Of a DNA stretch of 47,946 nt, positions 1 through 8,041 are shown one piece after another (within the stretch, counting starts at the first letter, position 1; each line of letters starts with the position of its first letter). A model generated the notes under the pieces. It was not told the origin of the DNA and did not search any database. It saw only the letters and a program-made list of their open reading frames with translations. Position numbers and translations under genes: made by a program. Source of the stretch: Spirogloea muscicola (Eukaryota > Streptophyta > Zygnematophyceae > Spirogloeales > Spirogloeaceae); NCBI GenBank assembly GCA_009602725.1, contig WELB01000048.1, positions 703,864-751,809 of the forward strand, in the 5' to 3' direction.

Positions 1-236
1 CAGGACGCGCTCTGGCCGCTGCCTCCGGGTCTCGGCGGAGTGCCTCCTTCCCTGCCTCGAGCTACTCGGACCTGATGTTGCTCACTCGCGGGTACTGAGC
101 TTCCCTGGTATGTTGTCGTGATTGGTAGGGTAGAGGAGTCCTTCCTCGGCATCTCATTCTTCGGCTTTGGACATTGTCCATTCTTTTTGGGCTGGCTTTG
201 CCAGCCCCTCTTTCTCTATGGGCGAGCCTTCTTCTT
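1..236 (+). mobile_element. LINE 3' end (family L), cut by the window edge
   Basis: The frame 3-98 encodes the last 31 residues of a non-LTR retrotransposon ORF and ends YSDLMLLTRGY with TGA at 96-98. It is nearly identical to the end of the longer copy at 2,945-4,669, including the start of the 3' UTR. Positions 99-236 are the 3' UTR. It carries the hairpin GGGCTGGCTTTGCCAGCCC at 189-207, a second box TATGGGCGAGCC, and a final CTT repeat ending at 236. This is the best reference copy of the tail. The upstream part of the element lies outside the window. Confidence 0.85.
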
Positions 237-424
237 GACGAAGGGCGATGTTGGACGGCGGGCACTTGTGATAGCCACTTGCGTAGCTGCGTGGTTTGTG
301 ATTCGGGCCTTCTATAGACCTTACTTCTTTGACCTTGTCCACTCGTCATCCTTTTGGCTGCTTACTAGGGATGCATATTGACCATCCTTCGTGGTACTTG
401 CTTAGTTGTGTGTTTTAGCACTTC

Positions 425-505
425 CGGCCCTCTCGGACCTTGTCTATTCTTTTCGGGCTGTGGCTTGTCACAGCCTCTCCCTCTCTGGATGAGCTTACTT
501 CGTCA
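425..505 (+). repeat. LINE 3' tail only, diverged
   Basis: This tail has no ORF attached. It follows the pattern GGACCTTGTC..ATTCTTTT, hairpin (455-475), then a GGATGAGC-like box. The stem reads GGCTGTG/CACAGCC around a GCTTGT loop, so it differs from the copy at 189-207 on both arms yet still pairs. It is probably an extremely 5'-truncated insertion or an eroded LINE. Confidence 0.65.
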
Positions 506-523
506 AGGCTGGCCTTTCAGATT

Positions 524-598
524 TTACCCAGTTACCAGGACATTTGTAAGGCTAGAATTGGCCTCCCTTTCAATTTCATGCGCACCGCGCGCCTTCTC
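524..598. repeat. Dispersed repeat R1, copy 1
   Basis: About 75 bp from TTACCCAGTT to GCGCGCCTTCTC recurs at 14,739-14,823 with few differences. The second copy has a short TC/T-rich expansion before CAATTTCATGCGCACC. Unrelated sequence lies on both sides of each copy, so this is a separate repeat and not part of a longer duplication. In the minus direction both copies read through the same short peptide ending (NSSLTNVL, then two residues and a stop), but nothing else supports coding. Identity unknown. Confidence 0.6.
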
Positions 599-1124
599 AG
601 ACTGGCTGGCAATTGACAGCCCTCGCCCCACTTGGAGGAGATCTTCTTTACTCAAAGCCCTCGCCCCCTTCAGGAGAGCTTCTTCCTCGGCAACACGCTG
701 CCGATTCTCCCGGCTCCCAGCAAACGGCAGCATGGCCGCACAGCCGGACTGGGAGGCTCCCAGCCCACTGAGGCAGTCTCTGGCAACCCACGGGTCCTCC
801 GCCTCTTGCGGCCCCTTCATGGGAGTCCTGTAACTGCATGCCTCGCATACATTGCCAACGCATACATGCCTGCCTTGCTGCTTGCAACCTTCCTAGCTCG
901 CCCAGGCTGGTGTCGATAGTGCTTCTTCTTTTGACACGATGTCACGGTGGCATGCTTGAGGGAGTGTCCTATCAAAGTCAAGTCAATATCCGGCTTCTAG
1001 GAACCTGTGCATGTATGCCGAAATCAAGCTACAAATCTCCACCAACGTGGCACATCTGCATGTCCTTGTGATGTGTCCCATTTTGTACCACCCTCTGTGG
1101 GTACTTGCATAGCTACGTTTTTTA
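599..1124. other. No convincing gene
   Basis: A GC-rich stretch with a plus-strand frame beginning MAAQPDWEAP at 732 and stopping at 833. I see no homologue and no convincing splice partners. The rest is low-information sequence. It could hold a first exon of a lost gene, but nothing confirms that. Confidence 0.4.
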
Positions 1125-1205
1125 GCTCTTTCCGACCCCTTCGGACATTGTCCATTCTTTCCGGGCTGGGCTCTCAGAGCCCTCGCCCCCTTTGGAAGAG
1201 CTGAC
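1125..1205 (+). repeat. LINE 3' tail only
   Basis: It shows the tail pattern: GGACATTGTCCATTCTTT, then a hairpin with stem GGGCT/AGCCC, then CGCCCCCTTTGGAAGAGC. No ORF precedes it. The second box (GGAAGAGC) is the variant also seen at 17,690-17,775 and on the minus strand near 6,430-6,500, which suggests a subfamily. Confidence 0.6.
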
Positions 1206-1797
1206 TTTCATAGGTGGAGAGGCACGTAAGAAGTCGGTCCAATCAAAGATAATGTCTGGAACGACTGCTCTTTGCGGGCCTTCCAACCACTGTTCCCTCA
1301 CAGCACCAGGCCTGTATATCTAGCCCCTGTCTCACCAGGAGTCTTGTTGCGCCATTGACCAAGGCAGCTAGGAGCCTTGGTATTGGACATCCGCCATCGT
1401 CTGCAACTGTAACCTTGCTGCGTGGGCTGGATGCCATTGTGGGACTAGTCGGTTGCCAGTAGCATAAAATGACGGTGCACAGTTGACTCACTCAAGGTGA
1501 TAACGTTAAGAATGCCGAGTGGAGACCTCTGTGGCCTTCTACTGCCAGTCCAAAAGGTCCAGCATGTAGAACCTGCAGTCATACCAAACTCAAGAAAGTC
1601 ACGCTCGTTGAAGACCATAGCAGCTAGTATACAGCAAATTTCTTGTTCACTCCAGTCCTCGTGGGCTGGTAGCTCTGGCATGCAGAGCCAGAGCCACAAG
1701 AGTGATGATGTAGATGCAGGTGATGGCCTTCTGCTCATTCCTTGTCGTAACACTTGATTACGAGCTGTATACCTGGCAGGAGCTGCAAATGTGGAGG
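1206..1797 (-). other. Region downstream of ROMO1; possible 3' UTR or unrecognised minus-strand exons
   Basis: This lies directly 3' of the ROMO1-like stop codon on the minus strand. Two minus-strand open stretches occur (1,445-1,753 and 1,243-1,491). One contains a non-repetitive peptide with EDWSEQEICCILAAM. A GTGAGA donor-like site follows ATRLL in the second. I do not recognise either peptide and could not join them into a gene. The sequence is not LINE or LTR, so it is probably host sequence. Confidence 0.35.
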
Positions 1798-2591
1798 TCA
1801 GTGTGACTTGCCACAGTGGATGAGGCTCCCCGCTCCAAGGAAAAGGCCAAAAACTGCTGCACTTCCAAGCGTCGTCTGCCCCACATACCTCACCTTCATT
1901 ATGCCTGGCACCTGGTTGCTAACAGCAGGCTCAACCTCAGCAGCAATCCGCCATGACGTAATGCAGGCTGTCCTGTCACTGATTCAGCTTGTTCGGGTGT
2001 AACAATTCCTGACAGAAGTGATGCTACATCCTACACAAGCTACAACAGGTCTGATTGTCTCAACGGCCAGTCTGGAGCAATTTCCTTCTCTACAGTAGGA
2101 CCATCGCTGCTCTGGCGCAGACCGGTGGTCTCAAGTGGACTCCATACCCATCCTTGCCATGTGGACTCGCTGTATGTGCAGCGCCAACCAGTCCAAGCAA
2201 TTGGGCACTCTAAGCAATCAAGCACGACTATGGCAATGGCATTCCTCGAGGAGAGGAGAAGGGGCCAGCAAGTTTGAAACTGTGGGAGAAGCATGAGCAG
2301 ACGTACTCTGTAGCGGAAGGCTTCATACGTTCCGTAAACGGCACCTGAAAGCGCCGCTGACAGCTCGTTAAAATGCAAGCCTGCTCAGCCTCTTTGCAAG
2401 CCGGCAGTTTCTTGGGGCCTGCACAGCTTGGCGGTTCTTAAAGAAGGCGACGAGCCGCTGAGAGGAAGCAGCTCAGCGATGGCCAGCAGCATGCGGATGG
2501 CAGCATACAGCCGGTGGCGCTGACCGATGGCACCCCCGACCGCGCTGCCGATGGTAACTCCGGCAATGACGCGGTTCGTGCACCGGTCCAT
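1798..2591 (-). CDS. ROMO1: ROMO1/Mgr2-like inner mitochondrial membrane protein, 3 exons
   Basis: A small protein of the ROMO1/Mgr2 family. In yeast Mgr2 acts at the TIM23 translocase as a lateral gatekeeper; animal ROMO1 is linked to reactive-oxygen balance and inner-membrane organisation. Exons on the minus strand are 2,591-2,525, 2,344-2,307 and 1,911-1,798; 67+38+114 nt gives 72 residues. Every junction is GT-AG and in phase (donors GTCAGC and GTACGT; acceptors TTTCAG and AACCAG). The protein begins MDRCTNRVIAGVTIGSAVGG and ends with GLFLGAGSLIHCGKSH. It has two glycine-rich membrane segments joined by YGTYEAFRYR, and the conserved Cys residues near both ends. Length and motif order match the plant form of the family. 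It appears intact. Upstream on the same strand is a degenerate LINE tail (about 2,770-2,830). Confidence 0.9.
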
Positions 2592-2944
2592 GCCCCTTGC
2601 CAGCCCAGCACGGCCAGAGTGGCGGGCTCCGCAGGGATGCGCCTCTCCCGCTTACGCTGTCGAGCGCGGGTGTTTTGGGGGCCCTAGCGGGGACTCGCGG
2701 CAGCCATGCGGGGGATGCGGCGGCACGCCCTGGGTTTACGCAAGCTTTGCCGAGAACAAAAACTAATCGCAAAAAGGACTCCTCCAGACGAGGCAGTGAT
2801 TGGCCAGCCCAGAAAAGATGCAACATTCAGATAAGGAGCGCGGTGAGCAAGAAGTAAAAGCGAGGCCAAATCAAGCCAACACAAGTCCACTGAGCTCATC
2901 CAGCCCGGATAGTAATTCCTCCGGAAAGGACAAATTAGAAAGAG
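2592..2944. other. Upstream region of ROMO1 with an antisense LINE-tail remnant
   Basis: This must hold the ROMO1 promoter. At about 2,770-2,830 the minus strand reads TTTTCTGGGCTGGCCAATCA followed by a GGAGGAGTCC box, which resembles a diverged LINE tail in the same orientation as ROMO1. An ATG at 2,800 opens the frame that runs into the plus-strand LINE fragment, but the first ~45 residues are not LINE-like and that ATG is probably not meaningful. Confidence 0.45.
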
Positions 2945-4669
2945 AAGGCAAGCTTTTCCGGGCGGAGCAGCTGCAGGGGCGGCTGCAGGACCACCTCCGG
3001 CCGGCGGCCCGCCTGCACACGCTGAACGACATGCAGCTGGCAACCGCCATGCTGACCCGGTGCATCGCGCAGCGGCCCCACTACCTGGCCCGCACCGTCC
3101 TTCCCTCACCGGCGGTGACGGCAGCGTATGAGGCCTTCGACACCGGCATCATGGCGGCCGCAGCCTCCCTCGTGCAGCACCCGGCGTTCCTCACCACCCA
3201 AGCTGCGCAGCTGCAGGCCAGCCTGCCGATCAGTCGTGGCGGCTTGGGATGCCGCTCAGTTGCCCGCGTCTGTGAGGCGGCCTTCCTGGGAAGCTGGGCG
3301 CAGGTGGCCGCCCCCATGTGTCAGCGGTTCCTCGTGCACGGACAACGCGCCCTGGAGCGGGCGGCAGCCGATGTGGAGACAGGCCAACTCCCCTTCCAAG
3401 TCGCCCTCCGCACTGCCCGCGACAGGCTCCTGCAGGTCCACCCCAACATGTCCGAGCAGACTGTTCCTTTCCGGCACCTCGCCCACACTCCAGACCTGCG
3501 GGCTCAGGCACGCTTCACGGCGTTGGTCGAGAAGGCGGCCTCCGACCAGGCGGTGGAGCTTCTCCCTCCGTCTGACGTTCGCGGGCGTGCTCGGCTTCTC
3601 TCCGCCTCTTCCCCTGGGGCGGCGGCGTGGCTCCAAGCGCTCCCACTCTATGCCGCACTTACCATGCCCGACGAGGTCTACCGGACGGCGGTGCATCGGC
3701 TCTTGGGGCTCCTCCCTCCCTGCCTTACAGGTGTCACACAGTGCGAGTGCGGCGCCCGGCACGCCGACCCTGCGGAGCTGGCCGCGCACATGCTCCGTTG
3801 CGCCCACGGAGGCGAGAGGACCGCTTCCCATGATCTTTTGCGCGATGGTATGCAGGGGGTGTTCATAGAGGCGGGCTTCAAGGTGGCGGTGGAGTGCTCC
3901 TCAGTCATGCCCATCCTGCGGGGCGAGGACGGCCGGTCGCACACCCGGCGCGCCGACCTGGTCGCTATCCTGCCCAGCGGCGGTCCCCGCATCATCACTG
4001 ATGTGGTGACAACGGACAGCTACGACTCCGGCAACCCCACCAGGTCGGCGTCGTTTGCAGGGCATGCGGTCGGCCTGGCAGCCCGGGCAAAAGAAGAAAG
4101 CGGCTGCTGATATGAAAGAATCGGCTGTGAAATGCCAGCCAGATGCATACAGGTGTTCATGACGGAGCCAAAGGCTAGGCAGACAGGGCGCCCTCAATAC
4201 CCCCGTGTCAGCAGTAGGAAGTCAGATGAGCTGAGGGGAGGAAGAGCAACCCCGCTGCGCAAGCCAGAGGCTGCTGCAAGGGCGCGACCAGCGCGGCGGT
4301 GCAAAGCCCTAAAGCCGGGCAAAAGAGAAAAAATATGCCGATCACCCGGTCGGTGATGAGTTCGCGGCCCTGGCGATAGATGTTCACGGGGCCTTCGGCA
4401 GCCGCTGGCTGGATCTCCTCCAGCGGCTTGCTCGTCAGGCTATTGATCGGCGGTCGGGTCCGCCCGGGGCGCTGCCCGGCTTCAACGCCGCCGGGTCGCT
4501 CTCCCAGGTCTTTCGCATGCGCTTGGCGGTATCGTTCCAGCGATCCCTTGCCCACGCTGTCCACACGCGCGCAGGACGCGCTCTGGCCGCGGCCTCCGGG
4601 TCTCGGCGGAGTGCCTCCTTCCCTGCCTCGAGCTACTCGGACCTGATGTTGCTCACTCGCGGGTACTGA
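2945..4669 (+). mobile_element. LINE family L, longest copy: C-terminal ORF with CCHC and RLE-like domains, interrupted
   Basis: A 5'-truncated non-LTR retrotransposon. It starts after the reverse-transcriptase core, at a post-RT region (LPISRGGLGCRSVARVCEAA) typical of RT proteins. Then comes a zinc motif CECG..H..RC (C-x-C-x12-H-x3-C) followed by SHDLLRDGM, and then a block RRADLV...IITDVVTTD. With the later K..KYADHP and LAIDVHGAFGSRW, this resembles the restriction-like endonuclease region of R2/Dualen-type elements. The frame is broken at 4,095 by a 232-bp insertion. Downstream of it the same reading resumes and ends LLTRGY with TGA at 4,667-4,669. Loss of the insertion and one duplicate copy would restore phase, so the ORF was open when the insertion occurred. 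No RT catalytic domain is present. Naming the clade would need the RT domain. Confidence 0.85.
4095..4314 (-). mobile_element. Short antisense LINE 3' end inserted in the LINE ORF
   Basis: The 220-bp insert is flanked by perfect 12-bp direct repeats CCGGGCAAAAGA (4,083-4,094 and 4,315-4,326), a target-site duplication. Read on the minus strand it contains ALHRRAGRALAAASG, then SSSDFLLLTRGY and a stop (near 4,190-4,240), then a tail with GGCTGGCATTTCACAGCC and a TTTCTTC end. It is thus a 5'-truncated relative of the element it interrupts. The element's 3' end abuts the left duplication, as target-primed reverse transcription predicts. Confidence 0.85.
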
Positions 4670-4934
4670 GCTTCCCTAGTATGTTGTCGTGATTGGTAGA
4701 GTAGAGGAGTCCTTCCTCGGCTTCTCATTCTTCGGCTTTGGACATTGTCCATTTTCCCTAAATTGGGTAAGCTCTTGCAGAGGTGGCGAAGAGAGGGCTG
4801 AAAGAAGAACAGCTCTTCCAATTTAAGGAAGTGGCTGCTGTCAAGGCCAGCCCAAAGGAATGTGCAAGATACTATTCTCCAAGACGTCAGCAAGAGGCGC
4901 TCAATAACCTCGGGTCAGCTCAAAGGAAGAAATC
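4670..4934. repeat. LINE 3' UTR of the preceding copy, then antisense tail debris
   Basis: Positions 4,670-4,755 repeat the 3' UTR seen at 99-185 and stop at CATTGTCCATTTTCC, before the hairpin. From about 4,790 to 4,870 the minus strand shows another tail (GGGCTGGCCTTGACAGCAGCC followed by a GGAAGAGC box). The junction therefore joins two truncated copies tail to tail. Confidence 0.6.
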
Positions 4935-5558
4935 ACTGTTTGATGCGCTCAGGCTGCCGGACGAGCTGTTCCGCACGGCCACGCATCGCCTGCTGGGCCT
5001 CCCCCCGCCCTGCCTGCTGGGCGTGCTGCAGTGCGAATGTGGGGAGCGGTCGACGGACCCGGCGGAGCTGGCGGCGCATCTCCTCCGCTGCGCCACTGGA
5101 GGCGAACGAACAGCTGCGCACGACCTCTTGCGTGATGCTATGTTCGGGAATTTTCAGGAGGCGGGCTACACGGTGGCGATGGAGAACGCCTCGGTCATGC
5201 CCATCCTCGAGAGGGCTGACGGACACCATACGCGTCGTGTGGACCTGGTGGCGTCCACGCCGGGAGGTGGCGCGCGGATCATAGCCGATGTAGTCACCAC
5301 CGATGTGGTCGACCGCTCCAACCTGGGGCTCTCTGCCTCACGGGCCGGCCACGCTGCCTCGAAGGCCGCTCGCTGCAAGGCGGCCAAGCACTCCGACCAC
5401 CCACCTGCCGACGAGTTCGTCCCCTTGGCGGTGGACGTGCACGGGGCTATCGGGTCCCAGTGGCTTGAACTCTCGCTGCGGGCTCTGGCTTTCGTCAGGG
5501 TGATAGCTTCCCGGCAGCTAGTCTGTCGGATCTGAGGCTCCTCACTCGTACGTACTGA
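4935..5558 (+). mobile_element. LINE family L fragment with internal deletion
   Basis: Frame: LPDELFRTATHRLLGLPPP, then CECGERSTDPAELAAHLLRC (the same CCHC spacing as the copy at 2,945), AHDLLRDAM, RRVDLV..IIADVVTTD, KAAKHSDHP and LAVDVHGAIGSQW. After LELSLRAL the copy jumps to a segment matching ASGFRQGD..PAASL and is out of frame. The expected ending LLTRTY with TGA falls in another frame at 5,556-5,558. The deletion removes the conserved block around FRMRLAVSLQRS. Dead copy. Confidence 0.85.
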
Positions 5559-5706
5559 GTGATCCATCCTCCCCCTGTTTTACCATAGCATCCTCAGGCC
5601 CCTTTGTAGCTGCTCACCGCTCTTAGGCCCCTCTGAACCTTTGTGAATTCTTTTTGGGCTGGCTTTTCGCAGCCCTTGCCCCCATTGGGAGTGCCACTTC
5701 TTCTTC
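5559..5706 (+). repeat. LINE 3' UTR and tail; includes 81-bp segment repeated exactly at 12,696
   Basis: The tail has hairpin stem GGGCTG/CAGCCC, a box CCCATTGGGAGTGCCAC, and a TTCTTCTTC end. Positions 5,626-5,706 are identical by eye to 12,696-12,776 over all 81 bases, unlike the other tails, which differ at many positions. Confidence 0.75.
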
Positions 5707-5844
5707 GAAAAAAGGGCCAATCCACAAAGAACGACCAGAGAAGTCTAAAAGCCGACAGCGTGCAGGGAGAGAAGTAAGCTCTTGCAAAGCTCACTCCAAT
5801 TGCAAAGGATTGGAGTGTTCAAAGCTAGAAGCAGCTCTTGCATC

Positions 5845-6085
5845 GATGCCTTGCACCAGAAAGCTGGACGAGCTCTAGTTGGTGGTAGAAGGGCTTCGTA
5901 TCTGACATCCAGTATTCAGGCATGGATTAGCGACCTTTATGTTTTGACCCGTGGTTACTGAGCGGGTCTATCTGCTGTAGTTTAGGTAGGTCTTTAGATG
6001 TGTTTGCCTTCGTACTTGGCCATTTGGCCTTCGTTTGTTTCAGATACACGAAATTCTTTCTCGCATCTCCTGACTAGAGGTTACT
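5845..6085 (+). mobile_element. LINE 3' ends (subfamily ending ISDLYVLTRGY) and a second short end
   Basis: About 5,845-5,961 encodes LHQKAGRALVGGRRASYLTS followed by ISDLYVLTRGY and TGA (5,959-5,961), with a subfamily-specific 3' UTR to about 6,058. This segment has an inverted partner at about 6,500-6,712. A second, very short end, LLTRGY with TGA, follows at 6,065-6,085. Confidence 0.7.
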
Positions 6086-6099
6086 GAGCGTCCCCTGGC

Positions 6100-6330
6100 T
6101 GATGTCTTAGTCCTAGTCCTTTGCACTTCGGCTCCTTCAGACCTTGTCCATTCCAGTGGGCTGGCCTTTCCCAGCCACCAGTCACTCTGGCCGCGCTTGT
6201 AAAAAGGCGGGCGCGCTGTGAAAAGCCAGCCCACAAGATATGAATAAGGTCCAATGAAGTCCAATAGGAGCCGGGAAGAAGTTAGCTCTTGCTGTAACGG
6301 CGAGGGTTGTGAGAAGTCAGTCCAAATAAA
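6100..6330. repeat. LINE tails in both orientations
   Basis: A plus-strand tail (GACCTTGTCCATTCCAGTGGGCTGGCC...CAGCC) lies at 6,140-6,195. Antisense tail fragments (AAAGCCAGCCCAC and GTCAGTCCAAATAAAACGG) lie at about 6,220-6,335. These are remnants of several truncated insertions with no coding content. Confidence 0.5.
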
Positions 6331-6409
6331 ACGGACAACGAAAACGTGGAGACCACTTCTGAGGTTGCCTTCTCTGTATGCCCTCAACAGAATCCGCAAC
6401 TCGGAGCAT

Positions 6410-7283
6410 AAAGCAGCAGGTGAAGAAGGAAGAGCTCTTCCGTGGAAGGCAATGGCTGTGAGAAAGTGGCTCTATCAAGCCAGGAGGCCAGCCAGCCTGA
6501 AAAAGTGATTTCGTGTATTTGAAACAAACGAAGGCCGAAGGCCAAGTACAAAGGCAAGCACATCTGAAGACCTACATAATCTACAGCAAAGTGACCCGCT
6601 CAGTAAACACGGGTCAAAACATAAAGGTCGCTAATCGATGCCTGAATACTAGATGTCACATACGAAGCCCTTCTGCCACCAACTAGAGCTCGGCCAGCTT
6701 TCTGGTGCAAGGCAATAGCCTGAGCACGCTGCAAACAGGCCGAAACACGTCGTCGCAAGAAAGACAGATATGCAGCTGGCAAGCCCAACTCAACCGGAAA
6801 CACATCTGCACGACGTGTGTAGCCTAGATTGGCAATGTTTTGGAGGAGGGTGTGGAAACGAGGACCCAGACAACCAAAGACGTCGATTGCCGCTGGCAGG
6901 AGCTGATCGCATTGAGGGTAGTCGGAGTAATGCTGCAGCTTTCTTTGTTCTGCAACGCCCACTGCGTGACCAGCGATGTGTGTGGATGCTGGTCCCTTGT
7001 ACGCCTCCGTTACCACAACGTCGACCAGGGCCCGTGGTCCTCCACCAGGTTGCACGCCCACAATGTCAAGTGTGCGGCGATGATGACGTCCCTGGGCGTC
7101 CGTGGTGATAGGCATGATATCGTTGACTTCCACGACTGCACGGTAGCCGGCGTCGCGCATCAAACCCGCCAGGGCATCGCGGAGGAGGTTGTGGATGCCC
7201 ACCACTTCTGGCCCAGTGGGGCATACGCAAAGAATCGACGAGGTCCGGAGGGGCCCCAAAAAGGAAAAAAAGCGCTCTTCCAA
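6410..7283 (-). mobile_element. LINE family L fragment, minus strand
   Basis: The open frame 7,283-6,600 encodes the C-terminal region. It opens at GIHNLLRDALAGLM (the zinc motif is lost) and continues with HRRTLDIVGVQ...ALVDVVVTE, QRKLQHYSDYP, PAAIDVFGCLGPRF, GRALVGGRRAS and ISDLYVLTRVY with a stop. The 3' UTR runs to about 6,500. It is followed by a tail on the same strand: GGCTGG..., GGAAGAGC and a CTTCTTC end near 6,420. The first ~30 residues (ERFFSFLGPLR) are not LINE and come from other debris. The RLE-like block is intact, but the copy is 5'-truncated. Confidence 0.8.
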
Positions 7284-7305
7284 AGCTTCTCCGGTAGGTT
7301 GATTC

Positions 7306-7701
7306 TTAGTATCCTCTACTTGGGAGCCACAAATCAGGAAGACTAGCAGCCGGACAGCAATCCCCTTGACGAAAGCCAGAGGCTGCAGCTAGAGCACGGC
7401 CGCAGATGCGAGGCGTGGGCCATGGACCGCTGGAGTGACATGGACAGGCGCATGCAAAATGCCTGCGCAAGCAAGCCAGCGGCGTTGAAGTCGGCCTGCT
7501 CGCCTCGCATTCGGGACACAGCGCGTCGAGCAAGCCTGGCCAACAGGTCAAGCCACTGAGACCCGAAAGCCCCGTGCACATCGACGGCCAGTGGGACGAA
7601 CTCGTCCCCTTCCGGGTTGTCACGTACTTAGCCTCCTTGCCATGAGCGGCGTTCGCAGCTGCATGTCCAGCCTGTGAAACCAGCCAAGAAAAGTTGGACA
7701 A
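7306..7701 (-). mobile_element. LINE family L fragment, minus strand, frameshifted
   Basis: It starts near SQAGHAAANAAHGKEAKY and then shifts to the frame with MHGAFGSQWLDLLARLARRAV and FNAAGLLAQAFCMRLSMSLQRSM. It returns to the first frame for GRALAAASGFRQGD, ending LWLPSRGY with a stop. Two compensating frameshifts show it is dead. The next LINE fragment lies directly upstream and the two appear stacked. Confidence 0.75.
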
Positions 7702-7734
7702 GGATTGACCAAGGAAGGAAGGCCTTCAATTCAG

Positions 7735-7945
7735 GGGACCCATTTTCAGGACCCTAGCCTCTCTAATTTGCGGCTGCTTAGCAGGGGTTACTGAGTGATT
7801 TGCAGCTGCTTTCTTTCTTTGTGTGCTTTGTTTTGTGTGCTTCCTCTGGCCCCCTTCTCGTACTTTGTTCATTCTTTTTGGGCTGGCTTTTCCAGCCCCT
7901 ATCCTCAATGGGCGAGCCCTTCTCTTCAATTGCCCTCTGTGCCTC
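7735..7945 (+). mobile_element. LINE 3' end and tail, just upstream of VMA22
   Basis: Only the last ~19 codons remain (GTHFQDPSLSNLRLLSRGY, TGA 7,792-7,794), followed by a 3' UTR with hairpin GGGCTGGCTTTTCCAGCCC at 7,880-7,898, the ATGGGCGAGCCC box and a CTTCTCTT end. It ends about 100 bp before the first possible start of the VMA22-like gene and has the same orientation. Inverted and direct relatives occur at 12,470-12,670, 12,777-13,012 and 14,385-14,585. Confidence 0.8.
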
Positions 7946-8041
7946 GTTCATCCCTGCTCGTCGGCTTGGCAACTCAGGTCCTCCATCGCTCAAGGATTTG
8001 GATACTTTGTTTGTCAAATTCAGTTAGTCTATACACACTCC

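Noticed and set aside
732-833. Possible first exon starting MAAQPDWEAP
   Set aside because: No homologue recognised, and the following splice site and exons could not be found.
1243-1753. Possible minus-strand exons (ATRLL followed by a GTGAGA donor; EDWSEQEICCILAAM)
   Set aside because: Could not be joined into a gene or linked to a family; may be 3' UTR of ROMO1. Kept only as an unassigned region.
2800-2944. N-terminal extension of the 436-residue LINE frame starting at the ATG at 2,800
   Set aside because: The first ~45 residues are low-complexity and overlap antisense tail debris; LINE homology starts later, so this ATG is probably accidental.
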